Source of the DNA: Nemertoderma westbladi
Lineage: Eukaryota; Xenacoelomorpha; Nemertodermatida; Nemertodermatidae
Assembly: GCA_032718475.1 (NCBI GenBank)
Contig: JAUCBJ010003746.1
Location: 1 to 59,130 of the forward strand
Length of the DNA stretch: 59,130 bases
Direction of reading: 5' to 3'
The notes under the pieces were generated by a model, which saw nothing but the letters and a program-made list of their open reading frames with translations, was not told the origin of the DNA and searched no databases. Positions 18,570 to 27,825 of this stretch are shown here, piece by piece. Within the stretch, counting starts at the first letter, position 1. Each line of letters opens with the position of its first letter. A program made the translations under genes and the position numbers.

Positions 18570-19716
18570 ATTCATGTAATGACATTAGATGTGCGTCCCA
18601 ATTAAAACGCTTATAACTCATGAAGAATATTAGATATAATGACGGTATGTAGCTCAAACGATTCGTATTGAATGCGCGAATCTAATAATACCAAATAGAA
18701 GTTGATATGACAAAATAGATTAATAAGATAAAAAAATGTAAATTAAAAATGTGGTTTTTAAAGTGGTCTAAAATTTGTTTCGTTGCGTGAAAATGGTTTC
18801 GAAATTTGGAATCAGTGCATGAATATTGACCAGAAAAAATGTTTTCGGGCAAAAATTTTTTTTCATGAAAATCGACAAATCGCGTAAGGGAGGTGCACCA
18901 TGATTTTTGGCCAAAAATAAAAAACGCTGAAATGTAGTGAAAAGTTGCGCTAGAACAAATGGTTTAATAAGTTATTGGACCATTTACGATAAAAACTAAT
19001 TTTGGCCAATTTATGGCTAATTTAGTAAAAAAAATTGGCCCTTTTTTAAAAAGGTTTGTCCCCCCCCCCCCCCCTATGGCCCCTGAAGATCAATTTTTTT
19101 ATTATTTTTTTTTGAAAAAAAAACTGAATTTTTGTAGAAGTTAGCTCCACCTTCCTTCTTTTGATTAAAAGTGGAACGGTATCGATCCCATATATAGTAA
19201 CAGAGCTAGAGCCGAAATTGTCTCAAATCGTCAGAAAATGGCCCCGCAATGTCTACGACTTGCCCATAGCCGTCCACTGAATGCCTTTTGGCTGAAATTT
19301 TCTGAGAACATGCCGACAATATAGGCGCTTTTGTGGTATAAGTTTCAAGCTCATAGGTCAAATGGTCTATGAGCTACATGCCGCGGAACATCGAAAAATA
19401 GCGAATTTTGACGATTTTTCTGGGGAAAATAAAATCAGGCCAAAATGGCCAATTTTGAAATCTGAAAATTTGCTTGAAAGTGCATCATTTATTTAGCTAG
19501 AAAAAATCCACACGACATTGCATGGTTTGTATTTAATTTTTTTGAGATAATTTTAGTGCGAATGAAAAAAACGTGATTTTTACAAAATTTCTGAACTTTG
19601 ACCCTTAAAGGTCGATTTTTTAAATTTCCCTTTTACGGGTGGCAGGACTGTCCGCACGCAAAATTTCAGCTCGTGAGGTTTATCCCTTATGGGTGCTATA
19701 GCGAACTCTGAGACGA
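18570..19716. other. AT-rich stretch without genes
   Basis: No gene seen. It has many A/T homopolymers, a C run at about 19059-19074, and no frame with domain character. Nothing else recognised. Confidence 0.4.
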
Positions 19717-20356
19717 ATCCTATATGGACGGTGTTATGCAAAAGGGTGTTATCCCACATTTTGTCGAAATTGAGTTTTTGGTATCATTCGATAGAGGAAA
19801 GTGTAATCTACCTAATTTATGAGATCCTATTGCCCAATAATACGGAGAAATGCCTTAAAAATACAAGAAAGTTGAGCCACAGTCCGGATTTGTGATTTAG
19901 TCAAAGAGTGTTAAACCACAAATAATATTGCAAAAAATATTTAATCCACATAATAATTGTGTGGCTTGACATCTTTGTGCAAGTAGGCCTGTCATACTGT
20001 AGGCCTACTTGCACAAAGATGTCAAGCCACACAATTATTATGTGGATTAAATATGACAATTTAACAATTTAGCTTCAATCAAGCTTTTGACAATTTAACG
20101 TTTTGCTAAATATGAAGTTTTCCAAAAGTTTTAAGCCACATTTTGATCAATATTTCGGAAAAAATGCTATATTCCAGCACACTAACTTGAAAAATACCTT
20201 AATTTCCATAAATGTTTTCTTATAAAAACACAACAGTATCTGGATAATAACGATCACACAGGATGTTAAAAACTTTGACATCGATTATCTCAAATTGAAC
20301 TTTTGTGACTTAAAAAAATAACACACTTTTGCATAACACCGTCCCTATATAGGGAT
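19717..20356. mobile_element. 640-bp TIR (foldback-type) DNA element, non-autonomous
   Basis: The ends are inverted copies. The left end reads ATCCTATATGGACGG then TGTTATGCAAAAGGGTGTTAT; the reverse complement of the right end reads ATCCCTATATAGGGACGG then TGTTATGCAAAAGTGTGTTAT. Weaker inverted similarity continues inwards, and the centre is a perfect long palindrome (19937-20054). No transposase frame is present. No target duplication is evident, so the exact ends and superfamily are open. Confidence 0.75.
19937..20054. repeat. Perfect 54-bp inverted repeat, 10-bp spacer
   Basis: The left arm 19937-19990 and right arm 20001-20054 are exact reverse complements, with spacer GTCATACTGT. The arms start ATATTTAATCCACATAATAA and end CAAGTAGGCCT. 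The RNA of either strand would form a 54-bp perfect hairpin. It sits at the centre of the 640-bp TIR element. Confidence 0.93.
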
Positions 20357-21329
20357 GTGTGCACGCACATGCTGGTCGGCCGACTGAGGCTCGGCCTCCA
20401 TGGTTATCTGTTTTTCTATTTTCCGAGGGGCGCGAATCCAACTAGAGCATTGTCAATATTAACAATTTCCCTCACTTCATCGCTACTGGTTTTCGGTGGG
20501 TCATCTGAAGGTGTAATTATTAGAACCTGTAGTAATGGTTGCGTTTGGCTTAAATATTGAATCTATTAGTGTCGTTTTCGTAATTACATATTTGATCTCA
20601 ACTTTCTTATCTTTATTTTCATGGATCCAGTTTGCAATTTATTCTTCGGTGGCATTATAATTAATTTAAAATGTAAAATATAGATCAAAGTCACAAGAAA
20701 AATAATAAATTTACAGAATAGGGACACTTTTGAGAAATTTTCACTGAAATACGATAATAAAAACTATTTACTATATGGAGATGTTTACATAAATAATGCA
20801 GTAATGGATAATATTATAAATAATTAAGTACAGTAATGGATAAATCGGTTTGGAGGTTTGTTATTCCACCTTGTTACTCCATTACTTGGAGGTGAATTGT
20901 TATATGATGTTCCAAATTTTGTTTCCAAATTCCAAATTGCTTTATACGACGAATAATTCCTAATATTTCCTAAATAACAACACTATATTTCAAGACATGG
21001 TGTATGTAGTATGGTGTGATGAGACTTAGTTAGTTTACATAATATTTCAATTTAATTAAATAAATACTATATACTAATACACTAAAAATATACTATTAAT
21101 TTGCAGAGATTACGAGTTCAACAAGGAGACATTGCTGCGTGAGTTGCACACTGTTGCAAGTAAGGACACGCTTCGCTTGCAATAGATCACCAGTGCAAAG
21201 TCGTCAAGCAAACTCTTGGCAGCGATGTTATAGGACAAAGAGGACAAACCTTGACTGTCGCGTGTCATCACAACCTCTTGCTAGGTGTGTACATTGTTCC
21301 AGCTGACACATCACTTCAGTGGGCGGTGG
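20357..21329. other. Non-coding stretch with one possible 3'-terminal exon
   Basis: Mostly AT-rich and featureless. At about 21100 a pyrimidine/A-rich run ends TTTGCAG, followed by a 25-codon open stretch (DYEFNKETLLRELHTVASKD...) ending in TAG near 21185. This resembles an acceptor plus terminal exon, but no partner exon is seen and it may be chance. Confidence 0.3.
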
Positions 21330-21430
21330 AAGCCATGGAGCCCATTTTGGCACTTAGAAGGATAAATTGAAGAGTTATCAAAAAAGAAAGTCAGGCATCT
21401 GGCTGTTATCTTTGTTGACTTCTTCATTAT
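21330..21430 (+). mobile_element. Small LINE reverse-transcriptase fragment
   Basis: The plus strand reads MEPILALRRIN and, after a shift, LAVIFVDFF. It matches in place and order the RT motif segment of the LINE copy at 46375-46470 (MESILALNRSV, then LAIIFVVF). It is about 100 bp, decayed and without ends. Confidence 0.6.
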
Positions 21431-21603
21431 TTCTTCATTATACATACAGTAGTAATAGTGATTTCAATAGGATTCCATAAATGGATTTTGAAATAACTTG
21501 AAAACTAAAAGCTATTAAAGAGCGGATTTCAGATTTGGAAACACCATTTAATGGTACATTATAATAGACCATAAAAAAATATTTTGACATATTTTCGACC
21601 AAA

Positions 21604-23600
21604 ATGGTGTACCCCCCCCCCCCCCCCCCCCCTTATTGGCCTACAACATTAGCCAGGAAAAGTACATACAGGATAAAATTGAAGCAATTACAACTGCTCA
21701 CATACAGCAGCAATCAAGACTTATCTGGCAAACTGTTGCCGATAGTCCTGAAGAACGTGTTGGGAAATGGAAAAATCACTTCAGCAACTTGCTTGGGCTG
21801 CCACCAAACATCGAGGTCAGCCCTACAAGGAAAATATGACAAGACACTACCTATAGAAACAGGGGATTTCTCACCTGCCGAACTCCAAAGAAGCATTAAA
21901 AGCATGTCCAATAATAAAGCGAGTGGATTAGATGAAATCCCAGCGGAAGTATGTAAAACCGGAGTGCTAAACAGACCATTATTGAATGTTTGCAACCGGA
22001 TGTTAAAAGGGGAAAAGCCGCCATTAATTTGGACTAAGGTCAACTAAAGCCTCTCCCCAAGAAAGGAGACCTCGGCTTACCAACAAACTATCGTGGGATC
22101 TGTCTGCTTGTGGTAGCTGCCAAAATATACAATAAAATGATTCTATATAGGATTAGGCCTCACATAGAGAAACTACTGCGTAAGAGCCAAAACGGATTTC
22201 AACCAAGTAGATCAACGCTCTGGGATTTGGTAACGGGGCGGGTCTGCGCGGTGTTGGGCTGGCAGACGAATTTTAACACTTTGTTGTTTCCCATTGTCAG
22301 TGCTGTTTTTGTATTGCTTTGTTCGTTAATTGTATTATGTCATGTATTTTATTATTATTTAAATGTGCATTAATTATTCTGTTCTGACATTATAGTTTGA
22401 ATTCTAGAGTTAATAAAAAAAAAGGAAATATAAAAAAAAAAAAAAAGTAGATCAACATAATAGCTCAGATACTTGCACTACGGAGACTGATTGTGAAGGA
22501 ATTAAGTCAAAGAATCTACCCGCAGTCATGACTTTTGTGGACTTCAAGAAGGCATTCGACTCCATCCATAGAGGTAAAAATGCTTGAAATCCTAAGAGCT
22601 TATGGAATACCAGAAGTAATTGTTGCAGGCATTGGATTGTTATATTGTGACACAGAAGCGCAGGTACTCTCACCAGATAGTGAAACTGAGTTTTTCTCAA
22701 TCCTGGCTGGCGTACTGCAAGGTGACACATTAGCACCACTATTGAAACTATTTGTAATTGTGATGGACTACGCTATGAGGACGGCCACAAAGGGTGAAAA
22801 TCTGGGATTCACACTTCAAGAACGCAGAAGTAGTAGATATCCGGCAACTACAGTCACAGACACCGACTTTGCGGATGACATCGCCCTGCTCTCTAATACG
22901 CTAGCAGATGCACAGCTTCTACTAAATAAAGTGGAGAGGGCTGCTAAGGAGGTTAGATTGCATATAAATGCTACCGAGACCGAATTCATGACCTTTAATG
23001 TTGATGGAAACTTGACAACCATTGATAATAATCAACTAAGGAAGGTCGATGACTTCCAATACCTTGGATCATGGATAGAGAGTAGCAAAAAGGACATAGA
23101 AGTTAGGAAAGCAAAGGCTTGGGTAGCTCTATCAAAAATGGATACCATCTGGAAATCAGATCTCTCCAGGCACCTGAAGACTTTAAGTTCTTACGAGCCA
23201 CAGTGGAAAGTGTATTTTTATACGGTGATGAGACCTGGCCACTGACTAAATCACTTGAACAACGAATTGATGGTTGCTACACAAGACTACTGAGGGCATC
23301 CCTAAATTATATTATTATTTTATATATACTAAACATCAGCTGGAGACAGCACATGACAAACGCCAAGCTTTATGGCACAATACCGCCTGTATCAACCACC
23401 CTCGGTGAACTCAGATTAAAATTCAGTGGGCACTGCTGGCGAAGTAAAGACGAGGTCATACCAGATCTACTTTTCTGACAACTAACTTATGGAAAGCGTA
23501 GTCGTGGACGACCGGCCATAACATATATAGATCAACTTGAAAGGGATATTATTACACACACCCAAAAGTTATTGCAACTTTAGTGTCTCAAGGGCGTACA
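21604..23600 (+). pseudogene. Decayed non-LTR (LINE) reverse transcriptase
   Basis: This is an ORF2-type RT broken by frameshifts. In order: linker with WKNHFSNLLG (~21760); FSPAELQRSIKSMSNNKASGLDEIPAEVCK (RT start, ~21870-21955); AAKIYNKMILYRIRPHIEKL (~22115-22175); FVDFKKAFDSIHRG (~22535-22570) with the first catalytic Asp; ILAGVLQGDTLAPLL (~22700-22745); TDFADDIALLSNT (~22862-22900) with the F-A-D-D catalytic box; then FQYLGSWIES and a C-terminal region ending RGRPAITYIDQLERDI (~23500-23555). The clade is not certain (RTE or related). It begins after a long C run at 21612-21632 and is split by a retroposed insert at 22217-22444. Confidence 0.85.
22205..22456 (+). mobile_element. 228-bp poly-A retroposon insertion with 12-bp target duplication
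   Basis: AAGTAGATCAAC occurs at 22205-22216 and again at 22445-22456, flanking a 228-bp insert that ends TTAATAAAA, an A/G interruption, and then a long A tail. The insert begins CTCTGG and is GC-rich for its first 50 bp and T-rich afterwards. It interrupts the RT motif region between PSRST and the following IAQILALRRL. Tail plus target duplication indicates LINE-mediated insertion of a SINE, a 5'-truncated LINE or a processed RNA; which one is unknown. Confidence 0.85.
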
Positions 23601-23687
23601 ACAATACGGAACTCAATATCCAATTTTGGTTTATGTAGTTAGGCGGCTCCCCTAGTTTCGTAACCATTGAGGGCCATTTCTCCATAC

Positions 23688-23750
23688 CACCGAATTCAAT
23701 AACTGATAGTATGTGAGGGAATCACATACTATCACTTATGGAATTCGGTG
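23688..23750. repeat. 28-bp near-perfect hairpin
   Basis: Arms 23688-23715 and 23723-23750 pair at 26 of 28 positions with a 7-base loop (AGGGAAT). Arm ends read CACCGAATTC. It lies 90 bp after the LINE remnant and may be a tiny foldback element. Confidence 0.8.
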
Positions 23751-24340
23751 TAACGAATAAATTGGCTGGATTATCTCTCGTAGGGATCGTGGCAGGACAA
23801 TCGCCCTTCCGGACAATTATTGCCCCCACAATTAGGTCTACTCCCTGGACATTTAATCCCCATTGACACTTACCCACCAACAATACCTGGAGATTGCCTC
23901 CAATCAAAATTACGAAATAAATAAGGTCGCTCCGAACTAGCAAGATAGTCAAGTTCCTAACTAACTTGTTACAACTTTAAAAAATTTCATCCAGTCCATT
24001 TTATATTTAAAAAAATTAATGTTTGCTTATTTATGTACTCATTAATTCCGACATTTTCCAACTTAAATATTGCATTATGTTATAAAAAAAGCTATAGCTA
24101 GCATAAGGTCAAAAAAATTGTTCTGCAGAAAAATCGTGGATAATTTGAGAAACACATTAAAATTTTAAGTTTAGAAGTGGTGATCAAATCAAATTGTTCT
24201 AGGAAATCTTGGATATTTTGAAAAAATCATAAAAATTTGATGATCAAGGTTAATTAATAGGCGTATTATAACTTGAATTTCATAAAACCACAGGAAATCA
24301 TTCAAAGGATTTCAAGATTTAATAAATATATTCTGTAAAT
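23751..24340. other. Stretch with a Cys-rich minus-strand micro-frame
   Basis: On the minus strand near 23780-23880 a short frame reads KCPGSRPNCGGNNCPEGR and then LSCHDPYER before a stop. The underlying DNA contains two diverged copies of the GGGGCAATTGTCC motif found in the array at 24347-24765, in opposite orientation. It could be a downstream exon of the signal-peptide exon at 24933-25058, but the splice phase does not fit a simple join. Otherwise AT-rich with no gene seen. Confidence 0.3.
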
Positions 24341-24346
24341 GAGATA

Positions 24347-24765
24347 TCGGGGGGGCAATTGTCCTGGGTTTAATTGTCCGGTGGGCAATTGTCCGGGTGG
24401 CAATTGTCCGAGGGGCAATTGTCCTGGGGACAATTGTCCGGGGGACAATTGTGCGAGGGGCAATTGTCCTGGGGACAATTTTCCGGTGGGCAATTGTCCG
24501 GGGGGACAATTGTCCGAGGGGTCAATTGTGCGAGGGGCAATTGTCCTGGGGACAATTTTCCGGTGGGCAATTGTCCGGGGGGACAATTGTCCGAGGGGTC
24601 AATTGTCCGGGGGGCAATTGTCCGGGGGGCAATTGTCCGGGGGGCAATTGTCCTGGGGACAATTGTCCTGGGGACAATTGTCCGGTGGGCAATTGTCCGG
24701 GGGGACAATTGTCCGGGGGAAAATTGTCCGTGGGGCAATTGTCCGGGGGGCAATTGTCCTACTTC
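24347..24765. repeat. Minisatellite of palindromic GGGGCAATTGTCC units (~14 bp)
   Basis: About 29 units of 13-15 bp are built around CAATTG, usually GGACAATTGTCC or GGGCAATTGTCC. Several frames are open on both strands because unit lengths vary and no unit carries a stop. A block of about six units beginning TTGTGCGAGGGGC is duplicated in tandem (about 24448-24531 and 24532-24613), a higher-order repeat. One stray unit lies at 24837-24847. Frames such as CPGGNCPGDN or APRTIVPRTI are repeat artefacts. Confidence 0.93.
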
Positions 24766-24932
24766 CCGTAGTGATATATCGGAATGCCTCTAAAAAACAA
24801 CAACAAAAAACATCCACTCTCGCTGACCACAAGTACAATTGTCCGATAGGCCTTTTTAGAATTAGAAGTATCACTGAAACAATGTATATCTCCAACTGAC
24901 TCTCTGATACATAAAGTCCTAAACGAACTTAC

Positions 24933-25058
24933 AGTGGCTGCGTCTCTTTCAACCAATTCGTCCGAGTCCCGATTGTTTTCTCCAAGGCACTCAACAACTA
25001 AAAGAGCTGCCAGGAGTAGAGACGTTAACAGGAGTAGAGACGACATTGCCTTTAACAT
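24933..25058 (-). CDS. Putative first coding exon of a small secreted protein
   Basis: The minus strand from ATG 25058 gives 42 codons: a strongly hydrophobic signal-peptide-like start (MLKAMSSLLLLTSLLLAALL, then VVECLG), followed by an acidic propeptide-like segment (ENNRDSDELVERDAAT). Exactly at a codon boundary the sequence reads CACT/GTAAGT, a consensus splice donor. This pattern suits exon 1 of a secreted peptide or neuropeptide-like precursor. The remaining exons were not found; the minisatellite lies in the intron side. A TATATAA on the minus strand near 25712-25718 is far upstream. Without a second exon the call stays tentative. Confidence 0.5.
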
Positions 25059-26139
25059 TGTAGAGTTACAGTAATCGATTTACTCTTCACGAAGGAAAAT
25101 ACAAACTTCTCTGTGATTGAATTTAACTACGTAAATAAACACTACCTACGTATGTAATGTACCTATGTAATGGATGTATGTATGTATGTATGTAGATGTA
25201 ATGGATGCAAAGTAACGCATGATTACTAAAGTTTATATGAATAAATAATTGGTGTTTATGAAAAAAAGAAACGAGACTGATAGGACAGTACGTACTTTCC
25301 TAGTAAAAAATGTGCCAGCCGTCACATATTCCACGGACAGTGGTTTCGGCGTACCGTTACAAGAAAGTGGAATCAATATGAATAAATAGTTGAAATACTG
25401 TAGCTACTTCATGTAGTAATGCTGTAGACAGCACAATATATGGATAGACAATTCGGTGATCGGTGACGAAACAACGGAGGCAACCCAAAGGATTCTCTCT
25501 CTTGGCTGTTACCTATAAGTATGAATAGGCACTAATGTATAAATGCTTGGAACACAACAATTAGAAGCGAAATTTATACAGCCTTTAGTCGGATCCTAAC
25601 CTGCGCCGTCAAAGACTATTGTAAAAGCAGTTCAGGCGCTGTATCCACTCGGACATTGCGACATTATACAATAAATACATCTTGAATAATACTTTGGGAT
25701 GGATAGTGGGGTTTATATAAATCCGTCTAGACATATACGGATAATGAAACCAAATAGATTTAAATAATAAAATACAAATTTAATATTTATTTTGAAAGAT
25801 ATTTAAATTTAGAAGCCTCATGCAACAACACATTCAAAGAAAGTTACATAGGTGAAACGTACTAAGTAATCGTAACAGGTACTATGACAAATACAGTAGG
25901 AACGCTGTACGCTGTCTTAGGGAGAATAAGTCGGCTCCCCTGTTCGTCAAAAAAAGGCCCTCGATGCGTTCCTCTTAAGCGGAATCCTCTACAATTGTGA
26001 ATCTTGCGGCTGCAAAAATTTCTCCGCTATATAACAAAAATATCGAAAAGCTCTGAAAACCATGCTTTGAGTTAGCTTCTACTCCAAATGAGTTCGCTTG
26101 CACTGAACTTGGAGGGTGGACGCCCCTCGATTTCGGCAA
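25059..26139. other. Upstream region of the signal-peptide exon
   Basis: No gene seen. It contains a (TATG)n run at about 25175-25195 and AT-rich sequence. For the minus-strand exon at 24933-25058 this would be the 5' leader and promoter side. No clear core promoter close to the ATG. Confidence 0.35.
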
Positions 26140-26355
26140 TTATAAAGGCTCGCACAGTCACTCTGACCAAACGACTCGGTTCAGAGAACCACGATGATGA
26201 AGAAAGCCCCAATATTACTGAGCGACGAGAGCAGTATTGAAAACTCTCTCCTACGGTCACATATACGGGACTGCAGCAATAACTCAAACGCCAAGGACGT
26301 TGAGAACGAATCACTGAACACCTGGAGGAAAGCTGATGATCTATTATGTAATTAG
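26140..26355 (+). CDS. Possible small ORF (53 codons) behind a TATA-like box
   Basis: TATAAAGG at 26140-26147 is followed 47 bp later by ATG (26194) and a 53-codon frame to TAG 26353-26355. The product starts MMKKAPILLSDESSIENSLL and is hydrophilic, with KDVENESLNTWRKADDLLCN near its end. No domain is recognised. The spacing of TATA box to ATG is promoter-like, but one short frame in AT-rich DNA can arise by chance. A ~40-bp duplicated segment (CCCTTTTACTATGTTTG at about 26357 and 26419) follows. Confidence 0.3.
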
Positions 26356-26739
26356 ACCCTTTTACTATGTTTGTTTTTATTTAATTAATGGCGATTGTTT
26401 TCCTCTATATGTATTTAGTCCCTTTTACTATGTTTGTTTTTACTTAATAATATTTATTATATTTTACTAAATTATTTTATGAACCAAATATTTATGAACC
26501 ATAAAAGAGAATCAACCTACAATTAATTAATTATGATTATTTATATTTTGATCTATATCTTATCCCGTTTTAACATATGAACTGCATACCGTTTATTGAA
26601 AGTGCTTATAATTAATTATTTATTTTTACGGTTTAATTTCAGATTTAAATTGAATGCTTAATTGTAGTACCGGTACAGAATGTTGTAGGCTTATCATGTA
26701 TGGTTTATTGTTTATAGTATGTATATTCCTTTTTACATG

Positions 26740-26785
26740 TTTTGTACAGGAATTAAAACGAATCAATCAATCAATCAATCATGAG
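26740..26785 (+). mobile_element. Possible LINE 3' end with (AATC)n tail
   Basis: TTTGTACAGGAATTAAAACG is followed by AATCAATCAATCAATCAATC. A short 4-bp tandem tail after an A-rich end is how some CR1-like LINEs finish. No coding part is attached, so only the 3' tip would be present. Confidence 0.4.
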
Positions 26786-27445
26786 GGAAAATCAAAATAT
26801 ATCACCTATCTCGTGGTAAATCCTTCGATATCGAGACCATCCATTCACAATCACATGTACTCCTCTTCAGATATTACACTGTACCGATGTCACCTGTACT
26901 GATGTACCTACCTAGGCCGACATACTGCCGTTATTTATGGAATAATTTTGAATTTGATGTACCAATATGGAATAAAATTAAAATTTCAATTTCGAAAACT
27001 AACTAATACTAGAATATAACTATGTTTTATTTCAAAATAAATGTTTTATTTATTTTATTCTCTCAATAATTATCTTACTAATTAGTTATCCAAAAAACTT
27101 TATTTAAACTGTAATTAGATTATATTTCAGTGGTCTTTTTGTCTTTATTCTACATAGTTAATGACAATGTGATTATCGATCCTCCTGTTTTACACATTTT
27201 GTTATTGATAGTAATAATGTGGCAAGCTGTATTTTTTGAGGTGTTTGTTATTATATATTTATTATAGGAAGGGATCTAGGGGGTCTTAACCTCGAATGAT
27301 AAGTTTATTTTACCGAAAATAACTTATCTTTTATAGGCGCAATTGTAGGACTAATCCCATCACATGCGTACTTTTTAACCGGGTAATGTTAAAATTTAGG
27401 AATCGCGTAATTTTTCTTGAAATTAATATATCATATCTCTCCAAA

Positions 27446-27485
27446 CCACGTACGCGTTTCGACCTTACTGGGTCTCATCAGCGTC
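27446..27485 (-). ncRNA. Hammerhead-ribozyme-like core fused to the SINE, probably inactive
   Basis: The minus strand reads CTGATGA, stem II GACC-CAGTAA-GGTC (4 bp), then GAAA, then ACG-CGTA-CGT as a short stem III. These are the conserved hammerhead core elements in the correct order. The base expected at the cleavage site is G, and the flanks do not pair as stem I, so self-cleavage is not expected from this copy. The core is very like that of the complete ribozyme at 49804-49849. Confidence 0.65.
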
Positions 27486-27552
27486 GTGTCGGATTTGAAC
27501 CTGGGACCTCGAGGTAGAAGCCGAGACAACAACCACTAGGCCACAGGTTCTT
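27480..27552 (-). mobile_element. tRNA-derived SINE head
   Basis: The minus strand contains an RNA polymerase III A box, TGGCCTAGTGG (27533-27543), and a B box, GGTTCAAATCC (27491-27501), 42 bp apart, start to start. The T arm and acceptor do not pair well, so it is not a working tRNA gene but a SINE head or tRNA relic. Directly downstream is a hammerhead-type core (27457-27481). Confidence 0.75.
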
Positions 27553-27825
27553 GAGATATGGAGTATTAATTTCAAATCCAGCAGCCATTATATTAGCCCC
27601 TGAATTTTATTATTGATAGTAACAATGTGTTGGCAAGCTGTATTTTTCGAGTTGTTTGTTATTATATATTTCTTATAGGAAGGGATCTAGGGGGTCTTAA
27701 CCTCGAATGATAAGTTTTACCGAAAATAATCGTTAATATCATGGGGGATAAAGAGTTATGGCGGCGCAAATATGTCGATAGCCGGTATAGCATTCTTGAC
27801 ACAGCTATACGTAAGTGCATATGGT

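Larger units (their letters stand above)
27200..27735. repeat. Direct-repeat pair (~115 bp) flanking a SINE-like core
   Basis: A ~115-bp segment (containing GGCAAGCTGTATTTTT, GGAAGGGATCTAGGGGGTCT and CCTCGAATGATAAG) occurs at about 27203-27325 and again at about 27610-27735, with only a few differences. Between them lies the tRNA-like and hammerhead-core sequence (27445-27552). The layout equals two tandem monomers of a ~407-bp unit, the second one partial. Confidence 0.85.

Noticed and set aside
19937-20054. A CRISPR-like or phage-type inverted site
   Set aside because: It is a single palindrome inside a eukaryotic TIR element, with no spacer array or integrase.
24302-24895. Several frames of CPGGN, APRTI or PPGQL repeats on both strands
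   Set aside because: They are translations of the 14-bp minisatellite in different frames; all frames are open, so none is favoured.
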